64,000 bases of DNA from Cyanophora paradoxa (lineage: Eukaryota > Glaucocystophyceae > Cyanophorales > Cyanophoraceae): assembly GCA_004431415.1 (NCBI GenBank), contig QPMI01000256.1:25131-89130 (forward strand), given 5' to 3'. Position 1 is the stretch's first letter, and each line of letters starts with the position of its first letter. Position numbers and translations under genes: made by a program. Shown here one piece after another: positions 1-10,656 of this stretch. The notes beneath the pieces were generated by a model. That model did no database searches. It worked only from the letters and a program-made list of their open reading frames with translations, and was not told the DNA's origin.

Positions 1-2260
1 CACGACTACGCCGCCACGCGCGCCGCCCCCTCCCCGCCCCGCCGCCGGCTCCCGCGCGCTGACGGGCGCGCTCCGCGGCGGCAGGTGGAGCACGCCGCCG
101 TGCGCCGCGCCTTCCGGCGGCACTTCGCCGGCCCCGCGGCGGGCGGCCCCGGCCTCCCCGACGGCCCGTCGGAGGGGGAGTGCGAGGTGAGGCGCCGCCT
201 CGGCCGGAGCGAGGGGCCGGCCGACACCGCGCAGGCGGTGCTGGGGCTGGTGGCGCACTACCTGCGCGGCCTCGCCTGCCCGCCGCCCCGCCCGGCGCCC
301 TCGTCGCCCACGCCTCCCACCACGCCCCGGCGCCCTCCTCGTCCGCCCTGGCCCCTCTGCGCTCCTCCCCGGCCCCTCACCGGCACCCGGCGGGGCCCCG
401 CAGGGCGCCGCCCTCAAGGCCGACACGGGGCCAGCTTCCTGGCGCGCACCCCGCCTCGCCCGTCCGCCTCGGGCCTCACGCGGGGCGGCAGGTGTGGGAC
501 CACGCCATCGCGTACCGCGAGGCGCTGCGCCTCCTCAGCCACCAGCGCGCCCTCTCCCCCTGGGTCCCCGCCCCGCGCCCCCGCCCTCCCTCCCGCTCCC
601 CCGCCCCCCTGACCCTCGGAGGCGCCAGGTGCGGGGCGCGCTGGCCGGCTTCGCGCGCTTAGCCGCCCGCGCCGCGTACGCCTGCGCCGACTGCGTCGTC
701 GCCTGTACCCCCGCCTTCAACCCCGCCTGGGAGGCCTACCTCGCCGGTGACGCGGACACGGGCTCCCAGGTGGCCCCTCCACGCGCCGGGCGTTCTTCCC
801 CCCGCCGCCCCGCCCTGCCCCGACGCGGCGGTGCAGAGGACGGCGGATGCGCGGCGGCGGCTGAGCCCGGTCGCGAACGGCGTCGAGGCCTGCCGCCCGC
901 CCCGCCCCGCCCTGCCCGCCAGCCCCGCCGACGCGTGCCTCACTCTTGTCGACCAGTTGTCGCGCTTCAGCGCGGCGCGGGGGGCGGAGGAGGCGCGGCC
1001 GACGGCGATTATGCTCTCCCATCTTAATCCCCTCAAGGCCCGCGCGCTCGCGCCCCGCCGAGAAGCCCCGCGCCTCCTTTCCAGCTCCCCGCGGCGCCGG
1101 AGCCGCATCTGAGGAGGGCGCAGGACGTGCTGACGGCAATCCGCGCCGCCAAGCTCATCGTCGAGGGGTACGGCCTCGCGGACTACCAGGTGCGGGACGC
1201 ACGAAAGAAGCTCGACCGCGCGACCGATGCCTCCGCCTGGCCGCGCAGCTGCTGGTGTACGGGGACCCTAGCAAGGACCCGCCCTATGCCGCCCAGGCGC
1301 CCCGCCCGCCCCGCCCCGCGCCCCCGCGCCGGGCCCTCGGCGGCTGACGGGGCGGGGCGGGGCGGCAGTGCCAGCGGGCGGTGGAGCAGCTCGGCCTCTC
1401 CCGCCACGTTCTCCTCTGCGTCCGCCGGCCCCTCGACCCTTGCTCCCCCGCCTGAGCGAGCGCCGCGCAGGGGCAGGGGCGGGCGAGCGAGGCGCTGCGG
1501 CGGGGCTGGCTCTTCGTGAACAGCAGCCGGAGCGAGGGCCTCCCCCTCGCCCTCGCCGAGGCCGCCCTCGCCGCCCTCCCTGTCGTCTGCACCGACGTCG
1601 GCGGCTCCCCGGCCCTGCTTTCCGCCGCCCCCGCGCCCGGTGCCCCGCTTCTGGGCCGCTGCGTCCCGCCCTGCGACCCCGCCGCCCTCGCCCGCGCCCA
1701 GGCGAGGCCGGCTCCATGTCCCCGCGCGCGGCCTCCTGCGTGCCGGCGTCTGAGGGCGCCCGGCGGCGCAGGTGGAGGTGCTGGCGATGACCGGCGAGCT
1801 GCCGGCACTCGCCGGCTGCCCCGCAGTCCCCGCCTTCGCCCTCCAGGGGCCGCCCCCGCCGCCCTTGCGGCGCGCGTCGCCCAGGCGGGGCCCCTTCGCC
1901 GCGCCCTCGGCCTGCGCCTGCGCGCCGCCGTCGCCGCCTCCTATGGCATTGTGCGCCGCGTGCTGCTCCTTTCGACGCGTGCTGCCCCTAACTCGAGCTC
2001 TGAACGCAGGATCGCTACGTCCGCGAGCACGAGCAGCAGGCGCGCCTGTCCTCGCAGACCCTCTTGCCACGCCCCGGCCTGCCTCTGACCGCATCCTCCG
2101 CAATCCGCAGCTCTGGCTCTTCGCGATGCGGGCGGCGGCTCGGCGCGCAGTGGCCACGACGGGCCCCGCGTTGCACTTCTCATCCGCGGTTGCGGCTTTC
2201 GTGTCGCCTGGAAGAGTCAACGGAGGTTCGGAAACCGTCGACAGCAAGGCGGGCGCTTAA
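1..2260 (+). CDS. PelF-like family 4 glycosyltransferase, 5' partial
   Basis: The 5' end lies outside the window. Exon fragments, each ended by a C-rich intron, follow the order of a PelF/DUF3492-type GT4 enzyme: VWDHAIAYREAL (~492-530, where the TEHGxYxRE motif sits), an ADCVVACTP segment (~686-711), an NGVE motif (~877-888), IMLSHLNPLK (~1008-1040, the 'vgRvvpiKD' position), DVLTAIRAAKLIVEGYGL (~1126-1180) and the sugar-nucleotide motif SEGLPLALAEA followed by PVVCTDVGGS (~1528-1610). GT4 enzymes transfer an activated sugar to an acceptor; PelF uses UDP-glucose in bacterial polysaccharide synthesis, but the acceptor here is unknown. The C-terminal exons after ~1800 are weakly defined and the stop at 2258-2260 is the best of several choices (2086-2088 and 2301-2303 are alternatives). 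Family call good, exon detail moderate. Confidence 0.7.
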
Positions 2261-4780
2261 TGCGGCCTCAGGCTGCAGCTGGCAATGCACAGTCGAAGTC
2301 TAGAGCCTGCTGGCGAGGCAATGTCAGTCAGTCATTGATTTGCTTGATTGATTTTGGATTTTTAATTTTTGATCGTACATGGATTGTTCATCATTTGCGA
2401 AAGAAGAGACATCAACTTTTGTGTAGATCCAATGAGTACTAGTGCCCCGGCGCGGGCTCTCTGTCGTAGTACGCATTATCCGCCGCAATACTCATAATTT
2501 TATATCCAGCTCCTGAGCCTCGGAGCAGCAGATTTAGCCCCTTAAGACCGCGACGATTCTGCCTGGGCGGACGCCTAATAATCATCGCCGTCCAGGAAGC
2601 AACAGCAACCGAATTGATTCGTATTTTCGAACGAAACCTTTCGTATTTGTGAACGAAACGCCACTTGGGCTGCCAGGCTGCCCGACTGACTTGTAACCGG
2701 CTGGGCTGCCAACGGGCTCAGCTTGTTTCCGACCGGTCAAAGCGGCAACGGATGAGGTCGTGCGCAGCGCGCGCGTAGGGGCCCTCTGCCTCCCCACCTT
2801 ATTCCTAGGAAGCAACAGCTTAGCAATTTGAACACGTGCATTTTTCGCGAGTTCATACACCTCGATCCAGCATATAGAGAGGTTGTCGCCGAAGTGCAGA
2901 AAAAGGCCGATTATATTTAAGTCGTCAGCTTTATCAGCCTTATATATTTGTCACGTTCAATATGTAGTAACAAGAAGAGATTTCATTATAGAAATTGAAT
3001 AGACATCAGCATTGACATCAGCATGGGAACTCTTCTCACGCCTTGGATGACACCTGCGAAAGTCATCTGAGTTTTTGATGAAGTTCCAGGCGACTTCATC
3101 TGGCGAGTCACTGGGAGGCCCCGTACAAAAGACTTCACACGAAGTAGCCTCAGCCTGGGCTCTGGCAGCGATCCACTTGCGCTTCACGTACGACCTGGCC
3201 GAAGCATAAGTGAAGCCCGAAGCCTGGCCCATGGCCAGCGCCACCCGGCATCCAGAGCACGACCCTTCGATAAGGCCATGACCATCATGGCATGATCGTG
3301 ATAATGGGGAGAGGGGGCAGCGACGTAAACTTTGAAAACTTTGAATAATTGAGTGACTGTCACAGTGTAGGAAGGGACGATGTTCCGCGTTGTGCACTTA
3401 GCCCCCTCTCTTATTCATCACCGCCCATCCTCGTCATGATTGCGGCCCCCTTTTCTCATTATCATGATCGTGATCTCGGCTCCGGACGTCATGTTCCTCC
3501 TCAAGATCGCGGCCCCCTTTTCTCTATGGCCTTCTCTATGTATCATCGCATTATGTATTACGGGTTATGATCATGCACGGTGGCCAGGCAATTTCTACAT
3601 AAAGCAAATCTGCACTAACTAATCCGCGCATTCCGGTTGGCCGTGCTTGCTTCAGGGCGACTGCGCGTGCGGCTTTCCTGCTGCTTGGTTATGCACATGC
3701 CCATTCAGTTGATGCGTGTTGCGCAGGTCTAGACAAGGTCAAGGCCAGCCCCCACACCGAAACCCCTCCTAGCTTTAACCGCAGTACGCTACTGGCCGTA
3801 CGAAGTCCAGAGCTCACAGAGCCGCCCTCCTGCAAGACGGACTGGCCAAGCGAATCACATCGCAAAACACTAGGTTCCTCCATGGCCATCCCCCCAAGAG
3901 CAGCAGCAGCCTCTGTCCTTGAAGAGCTCCAGTAGTCTCCGTTCCAGATCATGATCAGCTGCAGTAGTCTCCGTTCCATTCTCATCTTCGTACACATGCC
4001 AAGTTTTTCGCAGCCGAAGCGAGAGGGGAGGCGGAAAAAAGGATCGCTCGCGGTTTCGACAAATGTTTGTCGCGCTGCTGGCACACCTGGGAAAACTTGC
4101 ACACCTGACATTCGCGAACATTGGCAAGTGTGGCAAACAAACAAGTGGTAAACCGTGGCCTGCCTGGTAACTGCCTGTGGGTAAACAGTGCGCCACACAC
4201 AACTGATTACAATTGGTTACAAATAGTACCTCCGCAAAGTACATAAACGATGTGGTTCTTAAAGTACAAGTACAACTTGCGCTTACGTAGCAGAAGCTGC
4301 TGTTTTACGAAGCTGCTGCTCTGTGAAAATTTGAGAGCATTAGCGACTTTGCTCAGAAATTTCAAGCAAGCTCACGAGATTATCTTTCAAAAATATGAAG
4401 TTATCAGTGAATGGTTAGCTGCAGGAGTGGTTCCAGGGCTGTATGGTATGAAAGGTTCCAAGGCATTGGCGGCGGTTAGAATTTAATCTGCAGGTGGAAT
4501 AGCGCCTGTAGAATCCTTTTGCATGCGCACTCGGCGAGTTCGTGCGCAAGAGCCGACTGTGGAACCCCAGACCTAGAGATATAGCTAGAGTTGCGCTCGG
4601 GCTGAACAAGAGAGTTGTGGTTGAAGCCGCAACTGGTTTTACTGCCGAAGCTTACCTTTGGCGAGTTGCAGTAACCCGGGGGGTGCATATGCGCGATGAC
4701 GCGGGAAGACCCGCCAAGCCGTCTGCCACTTCGTCTTCCCCGGGCCCGACCAAGCGTCTCGGCCTGCCGCTTCGTCTGCA
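2261..4780. other. Gene-poor spacer
   Basis: About 2.5 kb of lower-GC DNA without convincing coding exons. It has small direct repeats: a 16-bp GCGGCCCCCTTTTCTC motif twice (about 3443 and 3509) and CAGTAGTCTCCGTTCCA twice (about 3930 and 3962). Many short perfect palindromes (TCATGA, GATC clusters) are present. Open frames here show no domain and no plausible splice pattern. Confidence 0.5.
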
Positions 4781-4875
4781 AATACAGACATAGCACAGGT
4801 TTCGAACTTGACCGCTCGTGCGAGGCGGCGGATGCGCAACACGGCCGCGGGGACCAAATTTCTAGGGGACCAACT
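4781..4875 (+). repeat. Partial copy of the beta-helix gene upstream region
   Basis: This ~95-bp stretch (ATACAGACATAGCACAGG, then GACCGCTCGTGCGAGGCGGC, then CCAAATTTCTAGG) matches the DNA immediately upstream of the beta-helix membrane protein start at 22,455-22,600, and the copies at 5,640 and 9,000. It lies directly next to the truncated gene copy that begins at 4,889. Confidence 0.75.
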
Positions 4876-4888
4876 TTCTGAGAAGGGG

Positions 4889-5585
4889 CGGAGAAGGGGG
4901 AGGGGGAAGCGGGGGGGCGGACCCGTCGGCGTGGCACTTCTCAAAGACGACGTCCTCGAGGAGGAGGCCGGCCGACGTGTTCTGCAGCATGTCCACCAGC
5001 ACGCACCCGCCCTGCCGCGGCTCGCCGGGGGGCGCGGAGGGCGGCGGGGCGGGGCCGGGGGCGCACGACCCAGCTCCTGCCGCCGCGGAAGGTGAGGCCC
5101 CGGATGCGCATGTTCGCCGCCGCGTCGTAGAGGGCCATCACCTGCGCCCCCGCCCCTCGCTCCCTTCCGCGCAGGCGCCCGCCCGCGGGAGCCCGCACCC
5201 GCCCTCCGCCCCCCGCGTCCAGCACCACGTCTGCGGGGCCGGCGCCGGCCCCCACCACGGCCAGGTTCGCCTTCTCCGGCTGCGCGCGCCGTCGGCCAGC
5301 GGCCGGCGGCGGGGCGGGCGGGGACGGCGGGCCTTCAGGTCCGTCTCCGCGTACACGCCCGGCGCCAGGCGGATCTCGTCCCCTGCCGAGGCTTCCGCGA
5401 ACGCTGCCGGGGCGCTCGGGCGCTGGCGACAACAGGCCGCGCAGCGAGGGTGCACCGCGAGCGAGTGTCTTGCAGGGCGCGGAGCGGCCGCAGCCGGCAG
5501 CGTCCGAGCCGGCCTTGGCGTCCACCTGTAGCGTCGCGCCCGCCGCCGATCCCAGCACGCAGGCGAGCAGCAGGACGCCGGCCAT
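4889..5585 (-). pseudogene. Truncated 5' copy of the beta-helix membrane protein gene
   Basis: Nearly identical to 21,721-22,411, the start of the intact gene. It keeps the ATG at 5585, the signal peptide (MAGVLLLACVLGSAAG), the first beta-helix exons (KTLARAFAEASAGDEIRLAP across an intron; VVGAGAGPADVVLDAGG; NMRIRGLTFRGG) and their introns. It then stops at 4889, exactly where the intact copy enters a 41-nt G run. Several one-base homopolymer differences separate the copies: this copy reads through VVGAGAGPADVVLDAGG in frame, while the full-length copy lacks one base there. It could still be transcribed from its upstream region but encodes only a few beta-helix rungs, so it is probably a dead fragment. 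Confidence 0.8.
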
Positions 5586-5639
5586 CCTCAAAGAGGTCCG
5601 CCCCGCTGCCGCCATCTTGAGCGTTGCGCCGCTCCCTCT

Positions 5640-5950
5640 CCTGAGAGCGTGATACAGATATAGCACAGGAGTCGAAGATGACCGCTAGTGCGAGGCGGCG
5701 ATGCCGGCTGCTGGCCAGCAGCGGGTGCGCAACACGGGGGACCAAGTTCTTAGGTGGTCGGTATTGCTGATGCGTGGATAGGCCCTTTAAGGTTCGATCT
5801 CCGACGCTCCGGGAGGCGTGTGCAAGTGAGCTCGAGCCGCCGGCTGGAATGGACGTACTCCGCCGAGTCCGGTCTGATCTCCGACTCGTCCAGCGCGAGG
5901 TCTCACCTATAGCTAGCGCGCCCCCAGCAAAGGCTGCAAGGCCGAATCGG
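5640..5950 (+). repeat. Copy of the beta-helix gene upstream region (left block)
   Basis: Near-identical to about 22,450-22,735: GATACAGATATAGCACAGG, the CCGGCTGCTGGCCAGCAGC hairpin-like stretch, GGTCGGTATTGCTGATGCG and GAATGGACGTACTCCGCCG occur in the same order. It sits just upstream of the truncated copy's ATG, so it was probably its promoter. Related copies lie at 8,600-8,790 and 9,000-9,350. Confidence 0.8.
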
Positions 5951-7870
5951 GTATGCACGTGCGGACAACAACAAACACTAGGTTTTTTCACATTGCCCAA
6001 TATAAACCTCTCCAACTCCTCGAGGACCTGCGCGATGAGTAGGATTGAGGCTAGGCGAGAGGGAGAGACGAAGGAGGCAGAAGAAAGAAAAGAAGCTTGG
6101 TGCCTTATTCACTAGGAAGCAAGGTATTCCTGCTTCACTTGTCCTCTTCTGCTGGGCGGCCAGCGATGCGCCCTAAGAACATTGCCATAATTATAGAACT
6201 GCAACCGCTGCGCAAGCTGCAAGCCGAGCTCCTGCGCCGTCTGCTGGCGCTGATCGTTGTCCGAGCCGCCACCACGTCCTCGGCCGCGGCCATGTGCCCC
6301 TGCTGCTTTTGGCCTGCTGAGCGCCGGTGGCTGGGGCCGCGGCGGCTCCGGGGGCCGCGGGGCCTGCTGATGACAGGGGCGGCTTGGCCTGCAGGCCCCG
6401 GGACCCCGGCGATCACCGAGGCCAGCTCCTTTGCCGCCGATGCCCGGCCCAGGTTGACTTCTGCGAGGTCCGGGGGGGTCGCCAGTGCCGAGGTCCTTGG
6501 CGGCGAGAGCTGCAAACGAGGCTAAGGTCTACCACAAGACTGACCGCTGGGCGTCTCCGTTGCGAGGAAAATGAAACGAAGAGAAGCGGCATCCAATGAA
6601 TGATACGAATTGGTGTGATCATGGTGTGATCATAAGGAAGTAAGAGATGATATCGAGGGGCTGCAGCTGCGGAGCCGGAAGCTGGCCAGATAGAAGAACG
6701 GGGCGGAGGATGGATTCTGGGGGAATGTGCGAATATAGACCAGGAAGGCGTCGCTCTTCCAGGCTGGCATGCAAGCCTCTGCGGCCGCCGTCGCCACGCC
6801 GATATGGAAGGAGTGGGGCTAGAGGCGCTGGGCTGCGGGGATTTTTTCGGAGACGAAAAGGCAGAGCGACGGAGGGGGCAATGGGCACACACGGCTTCAT
6901 CGACGTGAGGCAGGTCGACGCCCTTCGCCACTCCGAACCTGGTCGGTTTTCGAGGCCTATACGAAAATTTGGTACTGCGCTATAGCCGCGATAGCGTTCG
7001 TGAGATGTGTACCCCCCTCTCGGGCCCGGGGAGGACATAATCTAAACTCACAGGTATCCGTGGTATCCGTTGAGGGGCCGGGGAAGGCGGTTGGCGGGCG
7101 CCGGCGGCTGGAAGCCTGCAGCTGGCGGAACTTCGGAACGCGCCACTGGAGCCTCGAGATCCCTCCTCTCGACCGTGGCTGCCCGACCTTGTCCTCTCCC
7201 GTCCCTCCCCATCGCCCATCGCCCTCACATACCGCACCCCCCGTCCCCCCCCTCCCCGACGTTCTGAGCCCGGCGGCTCCACCAGGCCCGCTCTCGGACA
7301 AGCTTAAGCTTAAGGGAGCCCCCGGAACTGAACCCGCCGCGCTGGCGACACGTGCACGGCAGGCCGTACGCTAGCTTAGACAGGCCATAGCGTGTGCAGA
7401 GTGGTTTATTTTAGATTCTAGAGCGCCTTCCAGAAGGCCCTAGCTATTAGCTAACTAGGCAAAGCTACAACTGCAGCTCAGGATCACTCCGGATCCGCCC
7501 TCTTGACCTCTGCTCCCTCTCTTCGCCCTTCTCCCTCTCCCCGCGTTGCACTTGCACTTGTACTGCATGCGCAGCTCTAGATCTAGCACTTGCAGAAAAA
7601 AATAAATACGGGTTGGTTGAATACGTATGTAAATAATAATCCATGGTATGGTTGGTTGAATACGTATACGCTGGTTACCATGGGGCCATATCTAGGAGCG
7701 CAAAGCACTGATCGATATCGTGATAATCTCCAGCTGCAGCAGCATGCGCAGAAATGTACATATACGCTTGTGCATGAAACGTCCACGTCATCATAAACGC
7801 TACAGCTAGCGCTAACGTGCTTGTTTTTTCGCTGGTCAGAACCCGCGGTCCGCGAGCCGTGGGGCTTTAT
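5951..7870. other. Gene-poor spacer
   Basis: No coding exon chain could be supported. It contains TGGTGTGATCA as a tandem pair near 6,613 and a GGTTGGTTGAATACGTAT direct repeat (about 7,611 and 7,650). It separates the two homologous parts of the left duplicated block, which are contiguous in the right block at 22.7-23.1 kb, so this DNA and the following 1.4 kb look like an insertion or expansion within the duplicated unit. Confidence 0.45.
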
Positions 7871-7876
7871 AATTAC

Positions 7877-8385
7877 TGCCCGCCGTGCCTCCGCCCCGCT
7901 CGGCGAGTTGCAATTGCGCCACAGCCCGCCGCGCCTCCACCCCGCCCGTCGAGCTGCGCCGCCGCCCGCCCCTCCTCCGCCTCGCCCTTCGAGCTGCGCC
8001 GCCGCCCACCGCTCCTCCGCCCCGCCTGTCGAGCCACGCCGCCGCGGCCGTCCCCCTCTCCTCTGCCCCGCCCATCGAGCCGCGCCGCCGCCCGTCACTC
8101 CTCCACCTGCCCGTCGAGCCGCGCCACCACCAGACGCGCCTCCGCCTGCGCATGCCGAGCCGCGCCGCCGCCCGCCCCTCGTCCAATTTGCCCGGCGAGC
8201 CTGGCAGCCGCCCGCCGCGCCTCCGCTTGGCCCGGCCGCGGGGAGCCGAGCAGCTGCCTGCCTCGAACTCTCGTCCGCTTTGCCTGCTGGCCCTGGCGAG
8301 CCGCCTGTGGCCCACCGCGCTCTGCCCCGCCTGGCGAGCCGCGCAGCTGCCCGGCCCGCTGCGCGCCCCCGCCCACCATAAAAGT
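7877..8385. repeat. GC-rich minisatellite, ~42-bp degenerate unit
   Basis: About 12 degenerate units, each carrying CGAGC(T/C)GCGCCGCCGCCCG followed by CTCCTCCGCC or similar, at roughly 40-46 bp spacing. Because the array lacks stops, all frames stay open and give Arg/Pro/Ala or Gly/Arg/Ala-rich translations; none resembles a known protein. I treat it as non-coding. Confidence 0.7.
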
Positions 8386-8599
8386 GGCACGCCATATATA
8401 TACACACGCACTGTTTGCGGTTGTTGTCGACTGCACTCCCAGGCTGTGGCAGGCCTAGGCTAGCGCTGGCTCGTGGTCATAAGCCGCGGGGCGGACTTGA
8501 GGCCTTGGCCATGGCCATGGCTTGTATACAATGATAATTAAGGGGTTGCAATTAATATTGATCATGACCGCAAGCCACCCCTATAAGCGCTAGCCTACG

Positions 8600-8790
8600 C
8601 TTCTGATATCGATCGCCGCGAGTCGAACACGCGTACGGGAACTTCCGAAGTTCGGAATGGACCGTCGGACGTACTCTGCCGACTCGAATAGTTCGGTCTG
8701 CAGCTGATCTCCGACTCGTCCAGCGCGAGGTCTCACGTGCACGTGCACCTAGCTATAGCGCGCCCCCTGGAAGGCTGCAACTGGCGCCGG
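8600..8790 (+). repeat. Diverged copy of the beta-helix gene upstream region
   Basis: Matches 5,850-5,940: GGACGTACTCTGCCGACTCG, a CTGATCTCCGACTCGTCCAG core, then CGAGGTCTCAC. A GTGCACGTGCAC palindrome is inserted directly after CGAGGTCTCAC. It is the shortest and most altered member of the family. Confidence 0.65.
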
Positions 8791-8999
8791 CCCACCGCCG
8801 GGGTCTCTTATAAGCTTGCGCACACACGCGCAGCACTCTATATAGCTAGATCTGGCTGCACGTGCACCGCGCCCTCGGCCATCCCGGCCTCAGCTGCAGA
8901 GATCTAGATCGATATCTAGAGGCCCGCCCCACTGCCGCCATATATATGCATGTTGCAATTGAGCGCTACGCCGCTCCCTCTCCTGAGAGCCCGGCCGCT

Positions 9000-9350
9000 G
9001 AGCGTGATACAGATATATATATATATATAGCACAGGAGTTGAAGCTGACCGCTAGTGCGGGGCGGCGATGCCGGCTGCTCGGCAGCAGCGGATGCGCAAC
9101 ACGGCCGCGGGGACCAAATTTCTAGGCGGTCGGTATTGCTGATGCGTGGATACACTGGATAGCCTAGTAAGTCCTTTTAGGTTCGATCTCCGAGGCTCCG
9201 GGTGGCGTGCGCGCGCAAGTGAGCTCGAGCCGCCGGCTGGAATGGACGTACTCCGCCGAGTTCGGTCTGATCTCCGACTCGTCCAGCGCGAGCTCGAGGT
9301 CTCACCTAGGCCTAGCTATAGCGCGCCCCCTGCAACTTAGGCTGCAAGGC
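9000..9350 (+). repeat. Palindrome-enriched copy of the beta-helix gene upstream region
   Basis: Alignable end to end with 5,650-5,945, but with insertions: (AT)n expansion after GATACAGATAT, CACTGGATAGCCTAG after GCGTGGATA, GCGC inside GTGTGC, a GAGCTC, and AGGCCT inside CACCTATAG to give CACCTAGGCCTAG. Several of these create perfect palindromes absent from the other copy. Beyond it, homology continues with 22,780-23,060. Confidence 0.75.
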
Positions 9351-9612
9351 TGCAACAAAACTGGCGCCGGGTCTCACACACGTGCACGCACATGCGCAGC
9401 ACTCTGGCTGCACCGCGCCCGCCGGGCCGGTCGACGTCGACGTCCGCGCGGCTAGCTCCGATCTTGGCGACGTTCCTGCTTGTACCCCGCACGATTAAAA
9501 AACCTCAAAGCCGATTGAAATTGCCATGAGCGAAGAATCATTGACGAAGAACTGGCAGAGTTCGATGAGAGGGGCTGCGGACTCAGTGCAGACTCACTGC
9601 AGAGGCAAGGCT

Positions 9613-9980
9613 AGGGCACTGGCCGGCGGCCAAGCCGGCTAGCTAGCCGGCCAATTTGGGCAAGGGGCGCCTGGGCTAGGCAGCCGAAACCCCGGCTTGC
9701 CAGCCCAGGGGTTTTGCCGGTTTTCCCCGGCTTGTCAGGCCAAGTCAGCAAGCCCGGGGCTCGCAATCGAGCCGGCGAACGAAGCATAGGTGAAGTTAGC
9801 GCGAGCTGCACCAAGCCAGACCAAGCCGCGCTGGCCACCGGTACCATAGTAACTGGCAAGCCGCTGGCAAGCCAGCCGAAATTTTGGAGCCGCCAAGCCG
9901 CTAGGGCCAGCCCCGGTGCAAGCTTTCGGAATTTTGGGCCAGCCCCGGTGCAAGCTTCTAGACCCGCCGGCCAGTGCCCT
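9613..9980. mobile_element. 368-bp non-autonomous TIR element (MITE-like)
   Basis: Perfect 17-bp terminal inverted repeats (AGGGCACTGGCCGGCGG at 9613-9629 and its complement at 9964-9980) are flanked by a perfect 10-bp direct repeat AGGCAAGGCT (9603-9612 and 9981-9990). The homologous block at 23,041-23,090 has a single AGGCAAGGCT (23,058-23,067) with the same flanks and no insert, so it is an empty site. The interior has no ORF of note and is rich in GCCGG and AATTTTGG sub-repeats, including a near-tandem pair GCCAGCCCCGGTGCAAGCTT. TSD length of 9-11 bp is typical of Mutator-like elements; that assignment is only a hypothesis. Confidence 0.88.
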
Positions 9981-10210
9981 AGGCAAGGCTTTCCGCACAA
10001 ATGTTGAAAGAAAGCGTCTCTCAGAACTCGGTTTCATTTTCTTATTTGTGCATTGGAAAAAGACGAAGGCGGCGCGTACGCCAACCCTCTCTAACATAAA
10101 TTGTGGTGTTGAGACACCCGATTGGATGCTCAAGTGGCTTCCACCCGTGGAGTGCAGCGGGCTTCCACCACCGGCTCGCGTCTTCGTGATCACGCGACGA
10201 CCCCACCCAG

Positions 10211-10458
10211 GTAAGTATGATTTGCTCCACCGTCCCAACCGGGTCTATCGAACGCGGGGGCGCGATCGCGAGCCCCGAGGTGGGACCCCGCCCCGCCGGC
10301 CGGCCGCCGCGCACCGGCCCCGGCCGCGGGGCGCGGGCGGCGATCGCACGCCCGCCGCCTCACATCGAGTGCCCGCGCGCCGCGCGCCGCGCCGGCGCCC
10401 GCCGCAGCCGGCCTGGCAAGTCATGCGGCCGCCCGCCCCCTTGACGTCCTACCCCCAG
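10211..10458 (+). promoter_or_regulatory. Probable 5'-UTR intron of the desaturase gene
   Basis: A strong donor CCACCCAG|GTAAGTATG and an acceptor preceded by a TGAC branch-like motif (CTTGACGTCCTACCCCCAG) bound a 248-nt GC-rich intron upstream of the desaturase ATG. This GTAAGT donor contrasts with the GTGCGC-like donors inside the gene. The right-hand duplicate (23,289 onward) keeps the donor and nearly all the intron but diverges just before the acceptor. The exon before the donor (~10,080-10,210) also has an open frame, so a coding first exon cannot be excluded. Confidence 0.55.
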
Positions 10459-10656
10459 TTCGTCAAGTCGATACAAGCTTCTGAAGTTGGGTCGCGCCGT
10501 GCAAGCCGCTGAGCCCCCGACGACCCTGTTCGCCGCTAGATCGACGATCCAGCGGATCCTTCCCCGTCCCCGTACGGCGAGATCTTTAAATTTCAGCCGC
10601 AGTTCCCCTGCGCGCACCGCGTAAGTGAGGCCCAGTCGTACAAGGTTTTTAGCAGC

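Noticed and set aside
7817-8463. Open frames of 186-274 codons on both strands
   Set aside because: Produced by the stop-free minisatellite; no domain and no splice signals.
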